Below are positions 51,507 to 63,992 of a stretch of DNA of 64,000 bases, piece after piece (position 1 is the stretch's first letter; each line of letters opens with the position of its first letter). Origin of the DNA: Prostheceraeus crozeri (Eukaryota > Platyhelminthes > Polycladida > Euryleptidae); contig CAJQUW010014769.1 in the NCBI GenBank assembly GCA_907163375.1, forward strand, positions 1,240,001-1,304,000, given 5' to 3'. Below the pieces are notes generated by a model. That model was not told the DNA's origin. It saw only the letters and a program-made list of their open reading frames with translations, and searched no databases. The position numbers and the translations under genes are program-made.

Positions 51507-54500
51507 CTATATATCCCTACTCTATGGTGCCGATTTTGGAAGAGATGTCTTTGCGCATACCAGTCATCGTGGCAAGCAATAGCAACAAGGGTATATCAGA
51601 GATAGCACGAACTAGTAATCAATTGTCCAGGTGTTTCGTTGGTCACTTTTTTCGGGCCCACTCTCCTATTTTGGGTTTGGTGTTTTGTGCTGACATAAAG
51701 ATTCTTCTATCAGCCAAAATTCTTGTTTTACAATAATTCTATCGCATTATTGCTGCATTAAATAAAAATTTCATTTTTGCAATCAAAGCTTCTATTCGAT
51801 GGCTTGGGCGACAACTTGCAACTGAAAACAAGAAAGTCTGAGAAATTGACATTGATTCGTAATAATAGCGGCCTATTGATTATTGTAGTTGACCAGGTGA
51901 CGGGAGAACCTTTCTGAGAAAGTTATACAAAGTAATTAAAACTCCCCTTTTCAGTTTAGGCCAATAAAATCAAGTTAAAGTTAAAAGTATGGAAGACAGG
52001 CCCTCGGCATCCAGCGCCTTCAACGGTCGATGTTTGGATGGCCAAAATATTGATTATTAGCGTCTTAATAGTCAATGCCTAGTAACACATCTATAGCCTA
52101 TGGTCATTCTATTCCACGCCTTGTTGAGACTGTGAGCGTAAGTGTTAGGATCTGAAAGTTGTTCACCAACTGACATGAGTTTCTGCTAACACTCATGGGA
52201 CATCCAATTATATTCGATGAACGACTTCGTAACTAATGTAAATGCTAAGTAATATCCGACATTGAAGACGCAATGAACTTTCACAAAATTATGCGTGCCC
52301 AACCTCAAAGCTAATGTTGCCGCTACTATCAAGTCAGCAAGATTAAAAATGTAAAATGCAACATGTATGAACTTTCAATGCGCGGTAGTGTCAAGCCTGC
52401 ACTGAAATAGCTAAGCACAGGTATTTCTTATTTGAAATATTCTCTGAACTGAATGGAATTTTGAAAAGACATTAGAACTTCATGCTCTTATCAAATGAAA
52501 GCATTAATTTTTATAACTTGATCTGTATGATGCAGCATTAATAGAAGACCCAAGTTTTGTATCATTCATCCAAGGTAGACCCAAAACAAGGTCCAACCTT
52601 GTCCTGTACCCTCCAATTGTCGTTATTTCTTCCCATAATGACTGATTTACACAAAGACATCTCTTCCAACATATGTATTTTAGATGACTCCCTTTCACTT
52701 GAAAATTACTTGGGTATTTTACGAAATTAATTGTTGAAGATCAATAAATAATAACTCAACAATTTAAAGTTTGATACAATCAATCAAGGTATATTACAGC
52801 AACTTTTCTTGCTGTCATGTTCGGACTATCCCTATCCTATCTCGATTATGGAGCATAGTCGAAGGTAGGACAACGTTGCAGCTTTCCTTGTTAGTTCTGC
52901 AATTCTACTGAATGGAACGGACTGTAAATCATTTTTAGATAAAAAGTTGTTTCAAGTTAAGTCACTGAGACGCCACAGTCAACGCTAATGAGCACGTCCT
53001 TGATAATGTGGAGTACTGGTGACAGGGTTGCTTCGCTGGAAGGCAGCATGACATAAGGTGCAAGCGGTACTGGGGATTAAGAGGCCTGATGGGAACCATA
53101 CCATAAGAGCTGTCTCCATTGTCGGCTTAAGGAAGTGTCCTTGCATGCCTCCATTCATTTTAACGTACGAGACGGGCCTCCAAGGCTGGTGCAAGGCTGG
53201 TATTAGTTTGGTGCTTGGTGGATTTGGCTAGATTGTTGCTACTCTGGGTCCCATTGCGCACCCTCGAATGCTTCTTTTGGCGAAAGCAAATAGCATGTGA
53301 TCAATTGCGCTCAATTCATTTCAGTTGTAGCGATGGAAACACGTGAGTTCAATTTATGATATTGTATTAGCAAGTAATTAACTCTATCTCCCATCTATTT
53401 CTCATTTTCAGTAGCTTTATTTGCAGCAGCACTTGATAAAATGATACGGCAGTACTCAATCACTCACAAGTGATGCATAGCGGATCTTTTACTACACTGC
53501 AATATCTATTGTTTTATCACAATTTGATGTCAAGTTTGGATAAGTTAGTTTATTGACAATTTTTATACATTTAAAAAGAATGCTGTGGTTATGTTGCATC
53601 ACAGCTTCAACTAATTCTGTGTGACACCGGCATAACTATTTCAATACTTTGGTGTGATAGTCTGCATTGCTTGTACCGTGTATTTCAAAATTCAGCGTGA
53701 ATGAGTGATGACGTCTTCCACGTCAAGAAGGATTTCATATAATTTAAAACGTGAAATCAGCTGTATAAGCATGAAAAAAGTTTGTAGAACAACGTGTAAA
53801 TATACATGCTGGTATGTACGGCAACTTTGAGGTGAGCGAGTGAAAAGTTGAGGATGAGGAAGTGAGAGACCAAAGGAAAAATTTTGATCCGCAAAAAAAC
53901 TGCAGTGCGGCACTGATAGACTATACCAATCCAATCACATTTTAAGAATGCAACATCTATACTTGCCCAGATAATAATGTAGTGTGATTTACGAAGCATT
54001 CCGTACCAGTGGTTTCAAAGGAGAACTCAGGTTCAAGGATGATTGCATCATCGGTGCAGCTTAAGAACGGGTTGCGCTAAGGACCATTTCTATTTTTTAG
54101 AGCAAGGGGTAATTCGCTTCCCTATGAATGATCTTTATCAATCTTTTGTTTCAATCTTTTTTTCAACTAGTCTGTCACAGACTTTTGTGTGAACGAGTTG
54201 TAATCATATAGGACACATTTTGGTTGAATTATTTTGACTTCTGGTAGACAGCTTCTAATCTGTTTTGTTAAATGGAAAGTCGTAGTTTGATATCATGAAA
54301 CTTCTGGGCATATGGCAATCTTCAAGTCTGAGAACATTGTAATTGTACTTCTAATCAATACCCAAGAGAAATGGAACTCTGTAGTTTTTTGTTATTTTCA
54401 GCACTATAACAGAGCCATGATAAACAAAGACAAAGTAGCCTGTTGTGCATTCCTTTATTTTCTTCGGCCACTTTAAATGTCACAAGCTAGTCTGGACCAT

Positions 54501-55551
54501 TCAAAGTCGCACTGTAGAGTCATTGTAGGGCGAAATGCAGCGACCACGGTTGCCAAAGAATTTGTGTGTCTAAGCTGCTCAAGTCTGAGGACATGATTTT
54601 GTGCACGAGTGAGTGGGCATAATCGTACATGAATTTGCCATTTTTGACCAAATTGAATTAATTTTCCCAGAACTCTGGCTAAAAATATCTTCGTATTTTA
54701 TGACGATAAGTTTGTAGGAAACGTGCTTTATATTCTATCATCAATTCAGTCGCCAGAAAAACACTTCCGCTGGAACTAATAGTTTGACAGATGCAATTTC
54801 CATTAATTACAGAACTCTAAGCGAAAACAACATGCACTTTTGAAGCCAAGATCTAAAAATTGCAGACCACAGGCTCCACTAACATTTTGAAAGACATCTG
54901 GTAAATTATCTCAATTGATAAACGATTGCTTTTAGATGGGATATAAAATGAACCCAGGAAGCAAAGTCCATTTATTTTCAAATTCAGCTGTACTTGATGA
55001 ACATAAGAAATTGTGTTATTGTTGCACACGAAAATGCATTTTTAAATTTAAGTTTTCAAGCAGTTTCATGCATCTTGAGGCAGAGGAAACATAAATTATT
55101 TCTCTACAGGTGAAAAATACAGAAAGGCAAATACATTCTCTTAAAAATGAATAAAATGAACAAATGAAATGACGCTATGATTAAAAAGGATATGAAAACA
55201 TTTTCATTTTGAAAAAGTGAATAGCTGTACATTTTGATTAGAATTTCTCGGGCAAATTTTGCCAAGAATTGAAGTCACAAAGCAAAACAGTACTCAGAAA
55301 TCTATATAACATCAGAAAGTTGAGCATAGAGCTTCTCGAATGATCAAATGGGAAATGTTTACAATAAAGGTAGCTCACGATCGGTCTCCAATTCAACAAG
55401 CACACACAAACGTAGTGACACATTCAATGTGTGTGCTAAGACTTGTATACATCAAACTGATGAATCTATCTCAAACCGATGAAGTGAGAGCGACGGACGA
55501 GTAGGTCATTGCAGAGAAGAAACCCACCACCGCGGCTATAAAATTTCCTTT
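51507..55551. other. 4 kb of unassigned non-coding DNA
   Basis: No gene or known repeat is recognised. A GC-richer patch at about 52970-53280 has a 69-codon minus-strand frame (RPVSYVKMNGGMQGHF...) that I cannot place. A TATA-like CTATAAAAT sits at about 55536-55544, just before the inverted duplication. Confidence 0.45.
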
Positions 55552-56952
55552 AGTGCAAGAGCTACTGATATTTTTTTTTCCTAAATTCGAGCACGAAAAT
55601 CTTATTACTTTTGATTCGTAGATTGTCACACAACATCAGTAAAACGACAATTCTTAAGTTGTGATTGCAGTCGTCTTGCAAGTTATGGAGGGTCAAAGAT
55701 CATTTGTTTATGTAGATCCATGTACTTCCGAGTTTGATACACTCAATAACGCAATGATCCAACATTCACTTAAAACTCGAAATGAGATTTGTAATTTTTA
55801 TGATTATGATTCCACTTTTAGGGCAGATTCTCCAAAAGCAGACACAAAGACGACATTCTTCGTAACTGGTAGCTTGTCCGAATTGCTGCTGAAAATAATG
55901 AAAACAAAGGTCTGTCGTAGTTTATTGAATATCTAAAGACAATGACAGCTATTAAGTCAATGCAATTATTATTATATTAAGTCAATACACCAACACCCTT
56001 GATTCCCCGACCGCACTCGCCCGACCTAGGAATCGAACCGAAGTCCGTGGACTGTACCCAATCTTCAAGGCAAGAGGGGGACACAATAGACCGGTACCGG
56101 CCGTCGATGGAATGAAACCTGCAGCGGGAATTTCCTACCGTCAAAACGACAGTGCAGTATTTGTAACTGCGAACATTATCATAAAGGACCAACGCCTAGA
56201 AAGGACTAAGGACCAAGTCATCATCGTCGAAATGAGCTACGCAATTGTCAATCACTTTCGAGCACAAACCACCAGCTTGTGTGTGACACACCCATGTCGT
56301 TGCTTGAGATTTCAATGCTGTCTCGCTACAATATGAACGCTGGTAGCGTTATGTCAATAATAATAGGACAATGTGCTGTCGATATCACTTAGAGATGACT
56401 ACTGCCTTCACTCGCAACCGTCAGCGTGGCCTAGTGAAGAAGGTGCGAGCTTGTCTCCACCGCGGACTTCGGTTCGAGTCCTAGGTCGAGCGAGTGCGGT
56501 CGGGGAATCAAGGATGTTGCTGTCTTGTATTGACTTAGTGAATGTCATTGTCTTTAGATATTCGATGTTATTGTTGTAGATGAACATCGGTTGTCATGAC
56601 GCTTTCATTATCTTCAGCAGCAATTCGGACAAGCTACCGGTTACGAAGAATGTCGTCTTTGTGTCTGCTTTTGGAGAATCTGCCCTAAAAGTGGAATCAT
56701 AATCATAAAAATTACAAATCTCATTTCGAGTTTTAAGTGAATGTTGGATCATTGCGTTATTGAGTGTATCAAACTCGGAAGTACATGGATCTACATAAAC
56801 AAATGATCTTTGACCCTCCATAACTTGCAAGACGACTGCAATCACAACTTAAGAATTGTCGTTTTACTGATGTTGTGTGACAATCTACGAATCAAAAGTA
56901 ATAAGATTCTCGTGCTCGAATTTAGGAAAAAAATATCAGTAGCTCTTGCACT
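55552..56952. repeat. Large inverted duplication, arms about 0.5 kb
   Basis: 55552-56075 and 56440-56952 are reverse complements over most of their length, beginning AGTGCAAGAGCTACTG and ending AGCTCTTGCACT. Each arm encodes the same 80-residue frame (MEGQRSFVYVDPCTSEFDTL...) at 55685-55902 plus and 56602-56821 minus, with no recognisable family, and then a SINE-like segment. Small insertions distinguish the inner parts of the arms. Confidence 0.85.
56404..56545 (+). mobile_element. tRNA-derived SINE-like segment
   Basis: TGGCCTAGTGAAGAAGG resembles an A box and GGTTCGAGTCC is a B box, as in a tRNA head; the body GCGAGTGCGGTCGGGGAATC follows. The same body in reverse orientation lies at about 56000-56055 in the other arm of the inverted duplication. 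Confidence 0.65.
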
Positions 56953-57508
56953 ACTTAGTTGCATGCTATTCATCTCTGAATGTCTGACTACAGTGAAATG
57001 CTCGAGGATGCAAAACAAAAGTTTGAAACGTATTTCAATTAAAAGGACCAGAAACGCAAGGCTTCATGTTCAGAAATTCATCATCATCATCATGAGTAAC
57101 ATCATTATACAATCATAAAATGTCCAAAAGGAAGGCAAGAACTAAGCCTTAAACGTCTGGGGGATCTACTCGTATTTCAAAATAATTGTGTATAAGTAGA
57201 AATAAAATACACGCGCCCTAGCAAGGCTGCATACAATATTCACTCAAAAATTACCAGTGGTGGTGGGTAAGTTATCCACACTTCAGGATCAGGCAAAACG
57301 GTGAACCTGGTCAAACGTATCTTTGCAGTATCCACGCATCATACTAAATACCCACTTCTTATGTGCATTTAAAATGTCAGCGCCGCGCTTACCAAGGAAC
57401 GGCACTGACCACTCTTTTGTCTAACATGGGATGCTTCTACGAACGCCGTTAAGTTATCCTTGTAAATGCACGCCGCAAACTCACATGGATTCCCATGGAT
57501 TCTCTACC
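56953..57508. other. Unassigned non-coding DNA
   Basis: Nothing recognised. Confidence 0.45.
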
Positions 57509-57604
57509 CTGTCTTCAAGACAAGAGGGTACACAATAGACCGGTACCGACCGTCGATGGAATGAAGCCTAATGCAGCGGAAAATCTACCGTCAAATCGAC
57601 AAAA
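57509..57604. repeat. Dispersed repeat shared with 56060-56155
   Basis: Shared blocks in the same orientation include CACAATAGACCGGTACCG, CCGTCGATGGAATGAA and CTACCGTCAAA. It adjoins the SINE body in the upstream copy, so it may be part of the same element family. Confidence 0.7.
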
Positions 57605-57699
57605 GATAGGTAAAAACTTATGGATGGATGGCAAATAACGGAGGATAAGATGGATACAACGGTATATACATGTATAATAACGATATAACGATGGATAAG

Positions 57700-58760
57700 A
57701 TGGTGATGCTTCCTATAGATCGCAAGGAGCTCCCATCAAAGGTGGACCCATTGTAGCACCGATTGGTGCTCCTGGAGGAGCTTTGTCTAAATGGCTTTGA
57801 ATATTATCTTTAAACTAGTCGGTGCTCATATACCTGCTCATATTTGTTTAACAATGGAGTTCTTAAATCATGTCAAGGATTTTTTGCTTGCTGAGCAATT
57901 GAACTATTGTTTAGCATCGCTGGATGTGATCACTTTATATGGATCCATCCCTATTGACCATACTTCCTTCCCTGGTGCTCTTTCAATCGTTTCTAACTTC
58001 TTTGATTTGCATAAAGTGGATTCTGAGTACAAAGATATTCACGTTGATGATTTCACATTTGGATGTTACATCAGATACAATTCGAATCAAGGATGCCCTA
58101 TACAAGCGAAAACATGGCTTACAGATGGGCAACAATTTAGCTCCTGCTGATGCCAGTGTTTTTATAGACTTCATCGAAAAACAAATCATGTCTACCACAA
58201 GCAATAAAATTATGTTATGGAAAGGATACATAGACGATATATTTCTGATATTTAGTAACATCTCGGCATCAGAAATTCTTGAGATTGCAAATGACGTGCA
58301 CCCTAGTATCTCTTTTACGATGGAGGAAGCTTCAAATGGTCATTTACCTTTCCTTGATGTTGTGGTTATGGTTAATGGATATAAACTAGACTTTAGATTA
58401 CATTCCAAACCTTCTCATTTGAGCTGCATGATGTCATGGTACTCATCTCATCCTCGTCATATGCTAGCCAATATCCGGCATATTGAGTTCAAAAGGGCAA
58501 TCAGTAACGCCTCGAACTCCGTCTACATCAAGCAAGGCTGTAATATGATAGAAAAACATATGCATCGAATGACTACCCCAGCAAAGTGATACGGAAGGCA
58601 CTACGTCAAGCCAAAAGTTATCATGAAAGGCCTTCAAGGGGCATTGCAGATGGTGATTCTTTCATTTATTTGACTTCACCTTACACCAGAGGGACATGAG
58701 GGAAATACAAAGAACTCTCCACAAATGTAACCTAGGGAAGGCTATTCGAGTCTCTTTCAG
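57700..58760 (+). mobile_element. Penelope-like element, reverse-transcriptase part
   Basis: The translation shows the Penelope-type reverse transcriptase in order: PIVAPIGAPGGALSKWL near 57745, LASLDVITLYGSIPID near 57915, GLQMGNNLAPADASVF near 58120, the YIDDIFLIFS catalytic block near 58225, then NGHLPFLDVVVMVNG, LHSKPSHLSCMMSWYSSHPRHMLANIRHIEF and LTSPYT near 58675. The copy is broken. Its endonuclease half continues at 61560 after a large insertion. Confidence 0.85.
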
Positions 58761-58990
58761 GGACCTATTTCAATTTGAGGCACCCTTAAGATTCTTAGAA
58801 ATGACGCTAGTGCATTTCAAAGTTAAGGCTAGGTTCATTAAGATAATGCTACGTCCCTTAAAGCATCTGAGGTGGTGACTCACCATCAAGAGATACTTAC
58901 ATACTTACATTCCACTCGCTTATATTTGTGCTCGTGATATTTGTAGATTTTCGTTCTTGACACTCATTTTGCAGTAAATGAAACCTTCTA
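58761..58990. repeat. Short repeat region between the RT and the transposon
   Basis: CAGGGACCTATTTCA near 58763 resembles the transposon end at 58991, and TTCATTAAGATAATGCTACG resembles its inner arm, so a partial or related copy of the same element probably lies here. Confidence 0.5.
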
Positions 58991-61559
58991 CAGGGGGCTA
59001 TTTCAAAGAAAGTTTTCTTCTCATTCCTGCTACCTAAAGGTTGGGTACATAACGTCATGGTCCCTTAAGGTGGATAAGCGCATTTCAATCTTAAGGGAGC
59101 ATTATCTTAAGGTACCTAGCGAGCTCCCTTCAGGTATTTAACAAAATATCAAACAATTCAATGCCTCTGTCTGTCACGAGGTCAAATAGATTTCTTACCT
59201 AACGCAATGAATCTACACAAAGTAAGCCTTAAATTCATGAATAAATCTGGAAACGAATGACGTTCCATTTACTGCAGAATGTGTATTGGAAACAATAAGA
59301 TAAAAAACGGATGTTGATCTCAAAATGGGTGATAAAGATCGTCGTTGGTTCTTAAGATGGGTGGCATAAAGTTCTCGGTAACAGGCAGTCCCTTGGCCAC
59401 ATTTGTAAGAGAGAATAAACTGCAGCTAAAGAAGCGTTTTGAGATAATCAAACTATCGATGTTTATGAAATCCCACATATAAAAAGCCTTGAAACGAAAA
59501 GTAGGACCCTTTCTTTTTGCTTCTAGTTGAGGTAGTACATACAAATTGCGTCATACATTGCAAAGCTCATGAACTATAGGTTCGGTGACCGGTGGATTAT
59601 CGCATGAACTGAACTTCGTGAGTAGTAGAACCCCACGGAGCAATTTGTCAAATGCCTGGGGTTATAGGCACTCATCCGTTATCCTAATGCTTCTTGCTTA
59701 GTCACGAAGATAGCAAAGGAATTGTACGTAATACACGTGCATTATTTTACTAAAATAGTACGCTACATTAAATTTTCACGAATATCTGGAATATCTTAAA
59801 TTTTCTTGTGCAACAATATATTGGTAGCTTTCATTTGTGGTCTCGACTGACCACAAGTAACCACTTGAGAAACTGAAATATTTGCCAAAATTATCTGTGA
59901 AATATAAGTTTTATGTGGTATAAAGTTTATCAAAATTGAACCACAACTTCAACCCGAGAACTTCATTCGAGAATGCATTTTCTTTGTGCAAATATTTTTT
60001 AAACGGTCTGCATATTCTTAATTGCCGCATTGTTTTCCTATATCACAAAGAAACCTACCTTCTACCATATAAAGACTCACTTTTCATTCAATTTAGGCAT
60101 TGCATAAAATCTGCTTGACATCATGCAGCGTTCGATAATTATCGAAAGTTATGATGTCAACTTTGCAATGACCAGTAAATAGGTTAGGTAGCTACCTTAC
60201 TCTACCTTAAGTTTTTCCACCTAACATAAGATTGAAAAAGGCTAAGATACAAAGTACACAAAGATCTTTCGCACTTTTCATGATGCAGAATCATTCTGTT
60301 AAGTAAGATATCTATTCCACCATGTGGCAGCCAGAGACAATGAATTGTTTGTTATTCGATTAGATGCCTCAACGGTGCTGCTTTGAAATTGTAGCACACT
60401 TATCCATAGAAATCCGACTTTTCGCTTTGTTTACAACAGCTGTTTGTTGATGGAAATTTCAGCCGGTCGGCTGGGTGCCAAGTGCTAGATCTTTGGAAGC
60501 ATGTTTGGAAGAGTCAAATCACTGAAACATGCAACAGTCGTAAATTCTTGCCGCAGGACGATTTATTGAAAGTTATTTTGTCAAAATGCTTTCATTTGTA
60601 AAGAGAAATACAGATTGTTTCATAAAAAATGGATCACCCTTAAACATCGCCTTAACTTCAACTTCGTCTAACTCCGCCAAACTTGAACGAATTTCTCTGA
60701 AATTTGGAAGATATGTCAGTTGTGCTAACTAATATCATTGTTGGAAATTTCAAGCATGAATATTGAGTTGTTTTCCTGTTATAGATAAAAAAGTAGTAGA
60801 TAATTTGATCTTCATTTAGCAATGTTACACAACATCATGCCTCACTCTTACAAAATTACATTTGTTTCCTAGCACCATTATCATCAACAATAATGTAACT
60901 GCTACATGTGATTAACTGGACTTCATGTTCCATAGCTTCCTGACTTCGTTGCGTGATTGCTTTCAGTCTTACCGGTTGAAAACAATACAAAGCACAAAAT
61001 AACGAGATCGCATTCTGTCAGCCTTGCTAAAACTAGAGTTTTCTTTGCGAGCTACAAGCAAGCGACTAAATGTCCCTTACACAAATGTGCATCGTGATTT
61101 TCGACTCTAACTTATGCAAGTCTCAATTAGGGCTTAGGACATTATCTTGGCCAGCTCGTTCTCCTGATCTGAATCCCTCTAAAGCGTAACGTTCGTCGTT
61201 CACTGCTACCTACAGATGGCGTATCACAACTTACGTCGTAAAAAGAGAGTGGAGAAAGTTAGATCAGGACGAATTGGTAATATCATTGAATAAAAATGCT
61301 TTAAACGGACTGTAATAATGGCCGTGAATATCTACTGCCGGTGCCTTCCAATTGTCAACCAAAAGCCGCCATCGTATAGGCACCGTTGTCATGATAGCGC
61401 ATATCCGTCCACGACCATCTATTGTCCATGGCCGTTCTAGTCATTTGTTATTACAGAGTATCGGATTTCTATGCGCTTATACACCTTAAGGGAGCATGAC
61501 ATTAGTTACCTAACCGTAAGGTAGTAAGGTTGGAAACCTTGAAATGAAATAGACCCCAG
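58991..61559. mobile_element. TIR DNA transposon, 2.6 kb, inserted in the Penelope element
   Basis: Left end CAGGGGGCTATTTCA and right end (reverse complement) CTGGGGTCTATTTCA begin inverted arms of about 95 bp that also share GTCATG(G/C)TCCCTTAAGG and ATAAGCGCAT. A TA precedes the left end; no clean duplication is visible at the right. The interior holds a Tc1/mariner-type transposase remnant near the right end and otherwise nothing recognised. Confidence 0.7.
61080..61330 (+). pseudogene. Tc1/mariner-type transposase remnant
   Basis: SWPARSPDLNPSKA at about 61148-61190 matches the W-P-A-x-S-P-D-L-N-P block that surrounds the second catalytic Asp region of Tc1-like enzymes. EWRKLDQDELVISLNKNALNGL at about 61245-61312 matches the C-terminal end (E-W...I...S...R). 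The two are in different frames and the front of the enzyme is missing, so it is dead. Confidence 0.65.
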
Positions 61560-61894
61560 ATCGAAATCTATGGTATTGTAGTTGAAGTGCAAATAATGAC
61601 AACGCCAATTGCTTTGTGAAGAATGTGGTCTACCTCATCCGATGTCGAGAGTGCAGTTCATTCTACATCGTAGAATCCAAGCGAACTATGCATTCCCGTC
61701 TGAAAGAACACATATCATCAGATGCATCATTGGTCAACCGGCAGTTAAGCGAATTTCATAGACATCTATGTCCATCACTGAATATTCTTCATTGGCAAGT
61801 GCTACATACAGGTCTCACGAACACTCAATTGCGTCGAAGCATCGAGTTGTGTGAGATTAGAACTCGTAATCCGGACTTAAATGTTCCGTTGTAA
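61560..61894 (+). mobile_element. Penelope-like element, GIY-YIG endonuclease part
   Basis: Residues KNVVYLIRCRECSSFYIVESKRTMHSRLKEHIS form the GIY-YIG nuclease core (VYLI..FYIV), followed by a spacer and a short C-terminus to the stop at 61894. It lies on the same strand as the reverse transcriptase ending at 58760, separated only by the TIR transposon, so both are probably one original element. Confidence 0.8.
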
Positions 61895-62249
61895 TCGCTG
61901 TTTTACCCTTTGCATGACTATGCCTAGTATGAAACGTCCGTGCACTTTTTTAATAAATGAAGTTGAAGAACTTCACTTGATAAAATGGATGTAAAATATC
62001 GAAATGGATGGACAATAATATGTTCGCCCATAATCATGATACTAAGCCTTCTGCTTCTTTTAAAATATAAGATGCAATCAATCAGTCAATCAATTCATTG
62101 CATGTTGCATGGAGACGAGGCTAGAAACCGGATTTTATATCTTTATGCTATTGCAAAATTGTCCTCGATGGTCTGCCAGGCAGCAAGCACCACTCAATCG
62201 GCATGCACATGAAATCGATTGTAGCACCTAGTTCTGTCCTCTCAAAGGA
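61895..62249. other. Probable Penelope 3' flank, otherwise unassigned
   Basis: No gene is seen; it includes a short palindrome AAGTTGAAGAACTTCACTT at about 61961-61979. Confidence 0.4.
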
Positions 62250-62470
62250 AAATTCAACTTTCCCAGAATGTCCCAGGGGAGTGTCTTGGCGCCTCTCCTC
62301 TCCTGGGAAAAGCAGCTCCCGATGTCTAGCGTTTCATTTATGCTAACGATCTTTATGTAGCCTGCCAAGCTAAAGACTTCGTCACTGTAGAAGATGGATC
62401 CATAACTGCTATACGGGCTGACCTTAAATGTCTACTGTTGCATGTGAATTCAAGAACCAAGTTTCCAAGA
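62250..62470 (+). mobile_element. Degraded LINE reverse-transcriptase fragment
   Basis: SQGSVLAPLLS near 62272-62305 and FIYANDLYVACQAKDF near 62336-62385 correspond to the GxPQGSVLGPLL and YADD blocks of jockey/CR1-type reverse transcriptases. They lie in different frames, and the catalytic second Asp context is altered (YAND), so this is a pseudogene. Confidence 0.65.
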
Positions 62471-62575
62471 CCAGCATGTATTGCATCAGAATTTGTTATA
62501 ACATCATCACGAACATCGCTGCGTAGTAGTGACAACTCATCAACCGATAGCTGACTGGAGACTGGCAAGCAATTC

Positions 62576-63240
62576 AATCCCTAGAACAATGCAATGAACA
62601 ATCAATCGCAACATTTCCCCATTTAAAAAGTTTGGGACATCTGAAAATAGAAAATATTTTAAATTTAAAACATTACATCTTTTACTATAAACATGAAGAA
62701 TGATAACTCAATTCAAAATCATTAATCCAGCTGACAGTCAAACGGTGCGAGGCGTTTCACGAGGCCGGAAATTGTATATAGCAGAATCCGGCGCCTGCTC
62801 ACAAGCAAGCGGCTCACTGTCGTGGTGAGTAGTCTTGTCCATATGCAGGAATATATTGCGTTGGTTATAAATGCGAAATCCAAAATCTGTATTAACTTTC
62901 CACTCTCCCTTTCCAACCACTTTCAAAATGACACTGGAATATCATATTGCCTCGTCTTCAGATTTTACCAACGAATCTTAGCCACACTCTTTGATTTGGT
63001 AGATAGGTAATCGATTTCGCTCGAGAATTTTTATTTCGTTGGTAATATTGATTGTCCAAGGACTTGGGTCTTGACTCAGGACTTCGATCAGATAAATTGG
63101 TAAACTTTGAAATTACGCTGTGACAGTCGTTTCGCACTGTTGCACGAATGTAACAGAACACGCGGTGTAAAACGGTAGAAAATGGCAAGCGCGACTCACG
63201 ACGAATCCCTAGAACAATGCAATGAATAATCAGTCGCAAC
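62576..63240. repeat. 37-bp direct repeats flanking a 591-bp segment
   Basis: AATCCCTAGAACAATGCAATG and the following 16 bases occur at 62576-62612 and 63204-63240 with two differences. The intervening 62613-63203 has no recognised gene. The arrangement resembles a target duplication around an insertion. Confidence 0.65.
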
Positions 63241-63287
63241 AGCTAATATGAAGAGAGCGATCTGTAGGCAAGTCCTTTCGGAAGCAC

Positions 63288-63992
63288 ATGCATATACTCT
63301 TCACGTACGAAACAGGGACGCGTTGTGTAAGCCATAGCGTTGTGCAGAAAGCGCTTCCAATTATCAATAAATGGGTGTTCGAGAATAAGTTGCAAGTTAA
63401 TGAAGAAAAATCACAGCAACTTTTTATTTCCAATCAGAAAAGTCCCAAATCTCAAGCAGTAACACAGGTTGCCTTACCTGGTGTACCGATTGTTGATACA
63501 ATCAAACTTTTGGGTGTGGTGGTGAATAGGAACCTCAGCTGGAATGACCACATTCAACAGCTAACAAAAAAGGCATCATATCGTCTTGGCGCCCTAAAGC
63601 TCTTGAAACCATTCATGCCACCAGAGTCCCTCATTCTGATTTATAATGGTTCAATACGAAGTGTACTCGAATACTGTGCCCCTCTCTTCACATCACTTAG
63701 AGTAAATCAAGAGAAAGAATTGGAAGGCATTCAGAAGAGGGCCCATAGAATTATTTGTGGACCTCACTGTAATTGCAGCAATTTCGTTCCACTTAATTAT
63801 CGAAGACCGGTACAAGGGTTCAAGCTATTTACTGACTTAACACACGACGAAAATCACCCCTTACATCATCTTACTCCTAAGACACTCCAATACAGCGGAA
63901 AGTATTGTCTACCAAAAATAACAACAAAGCTTCAAAGTGATTCATTTCTGATAAAGATGAGCAAGCTTGCGAACAGCAATTTCTATCTGTGA
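63288..63992 (+). mobile_element. LINE reverse-transcriptase C-terminal part (CR1/jockey group)
   Basis: An open frame of 234 codons to a stop at 63992. Blocks are INKWVFENKLQVNEEKSQQLFIS, IKLLGVVVNRNLSWNDHI, KKASYRLGALKLLKPFMP, NGSIRSVLEYCAPLF, LEGIQKRAHRIICG and HHLTPKTLQYSGKYCLPKI, the thumb and C-terminal end of a CR1/jockey-type ORF2. The catalytic core upstream is missing or diverged. It is similar in layout to, but clearly different in sequence from, the LINE at 27834-32098, so it is another family. Confidence 0.8.

Noticed and set aside
52985-53194. A 69-codon minus-strand frame in a GC-richer patch
   Set aside because: The composition is suggestive of old coding sequence, but I could not connect it to any family, so it is mentioned only under the non-coding stretch.
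56420-56485. A tRNA gene on the plus strand
   Set aside because: Same reasoning: B box GGTTCGAGTCC and an A-box-like start, but the acceptor stem does not close and the body continues as a repeat also found inverted nearby.
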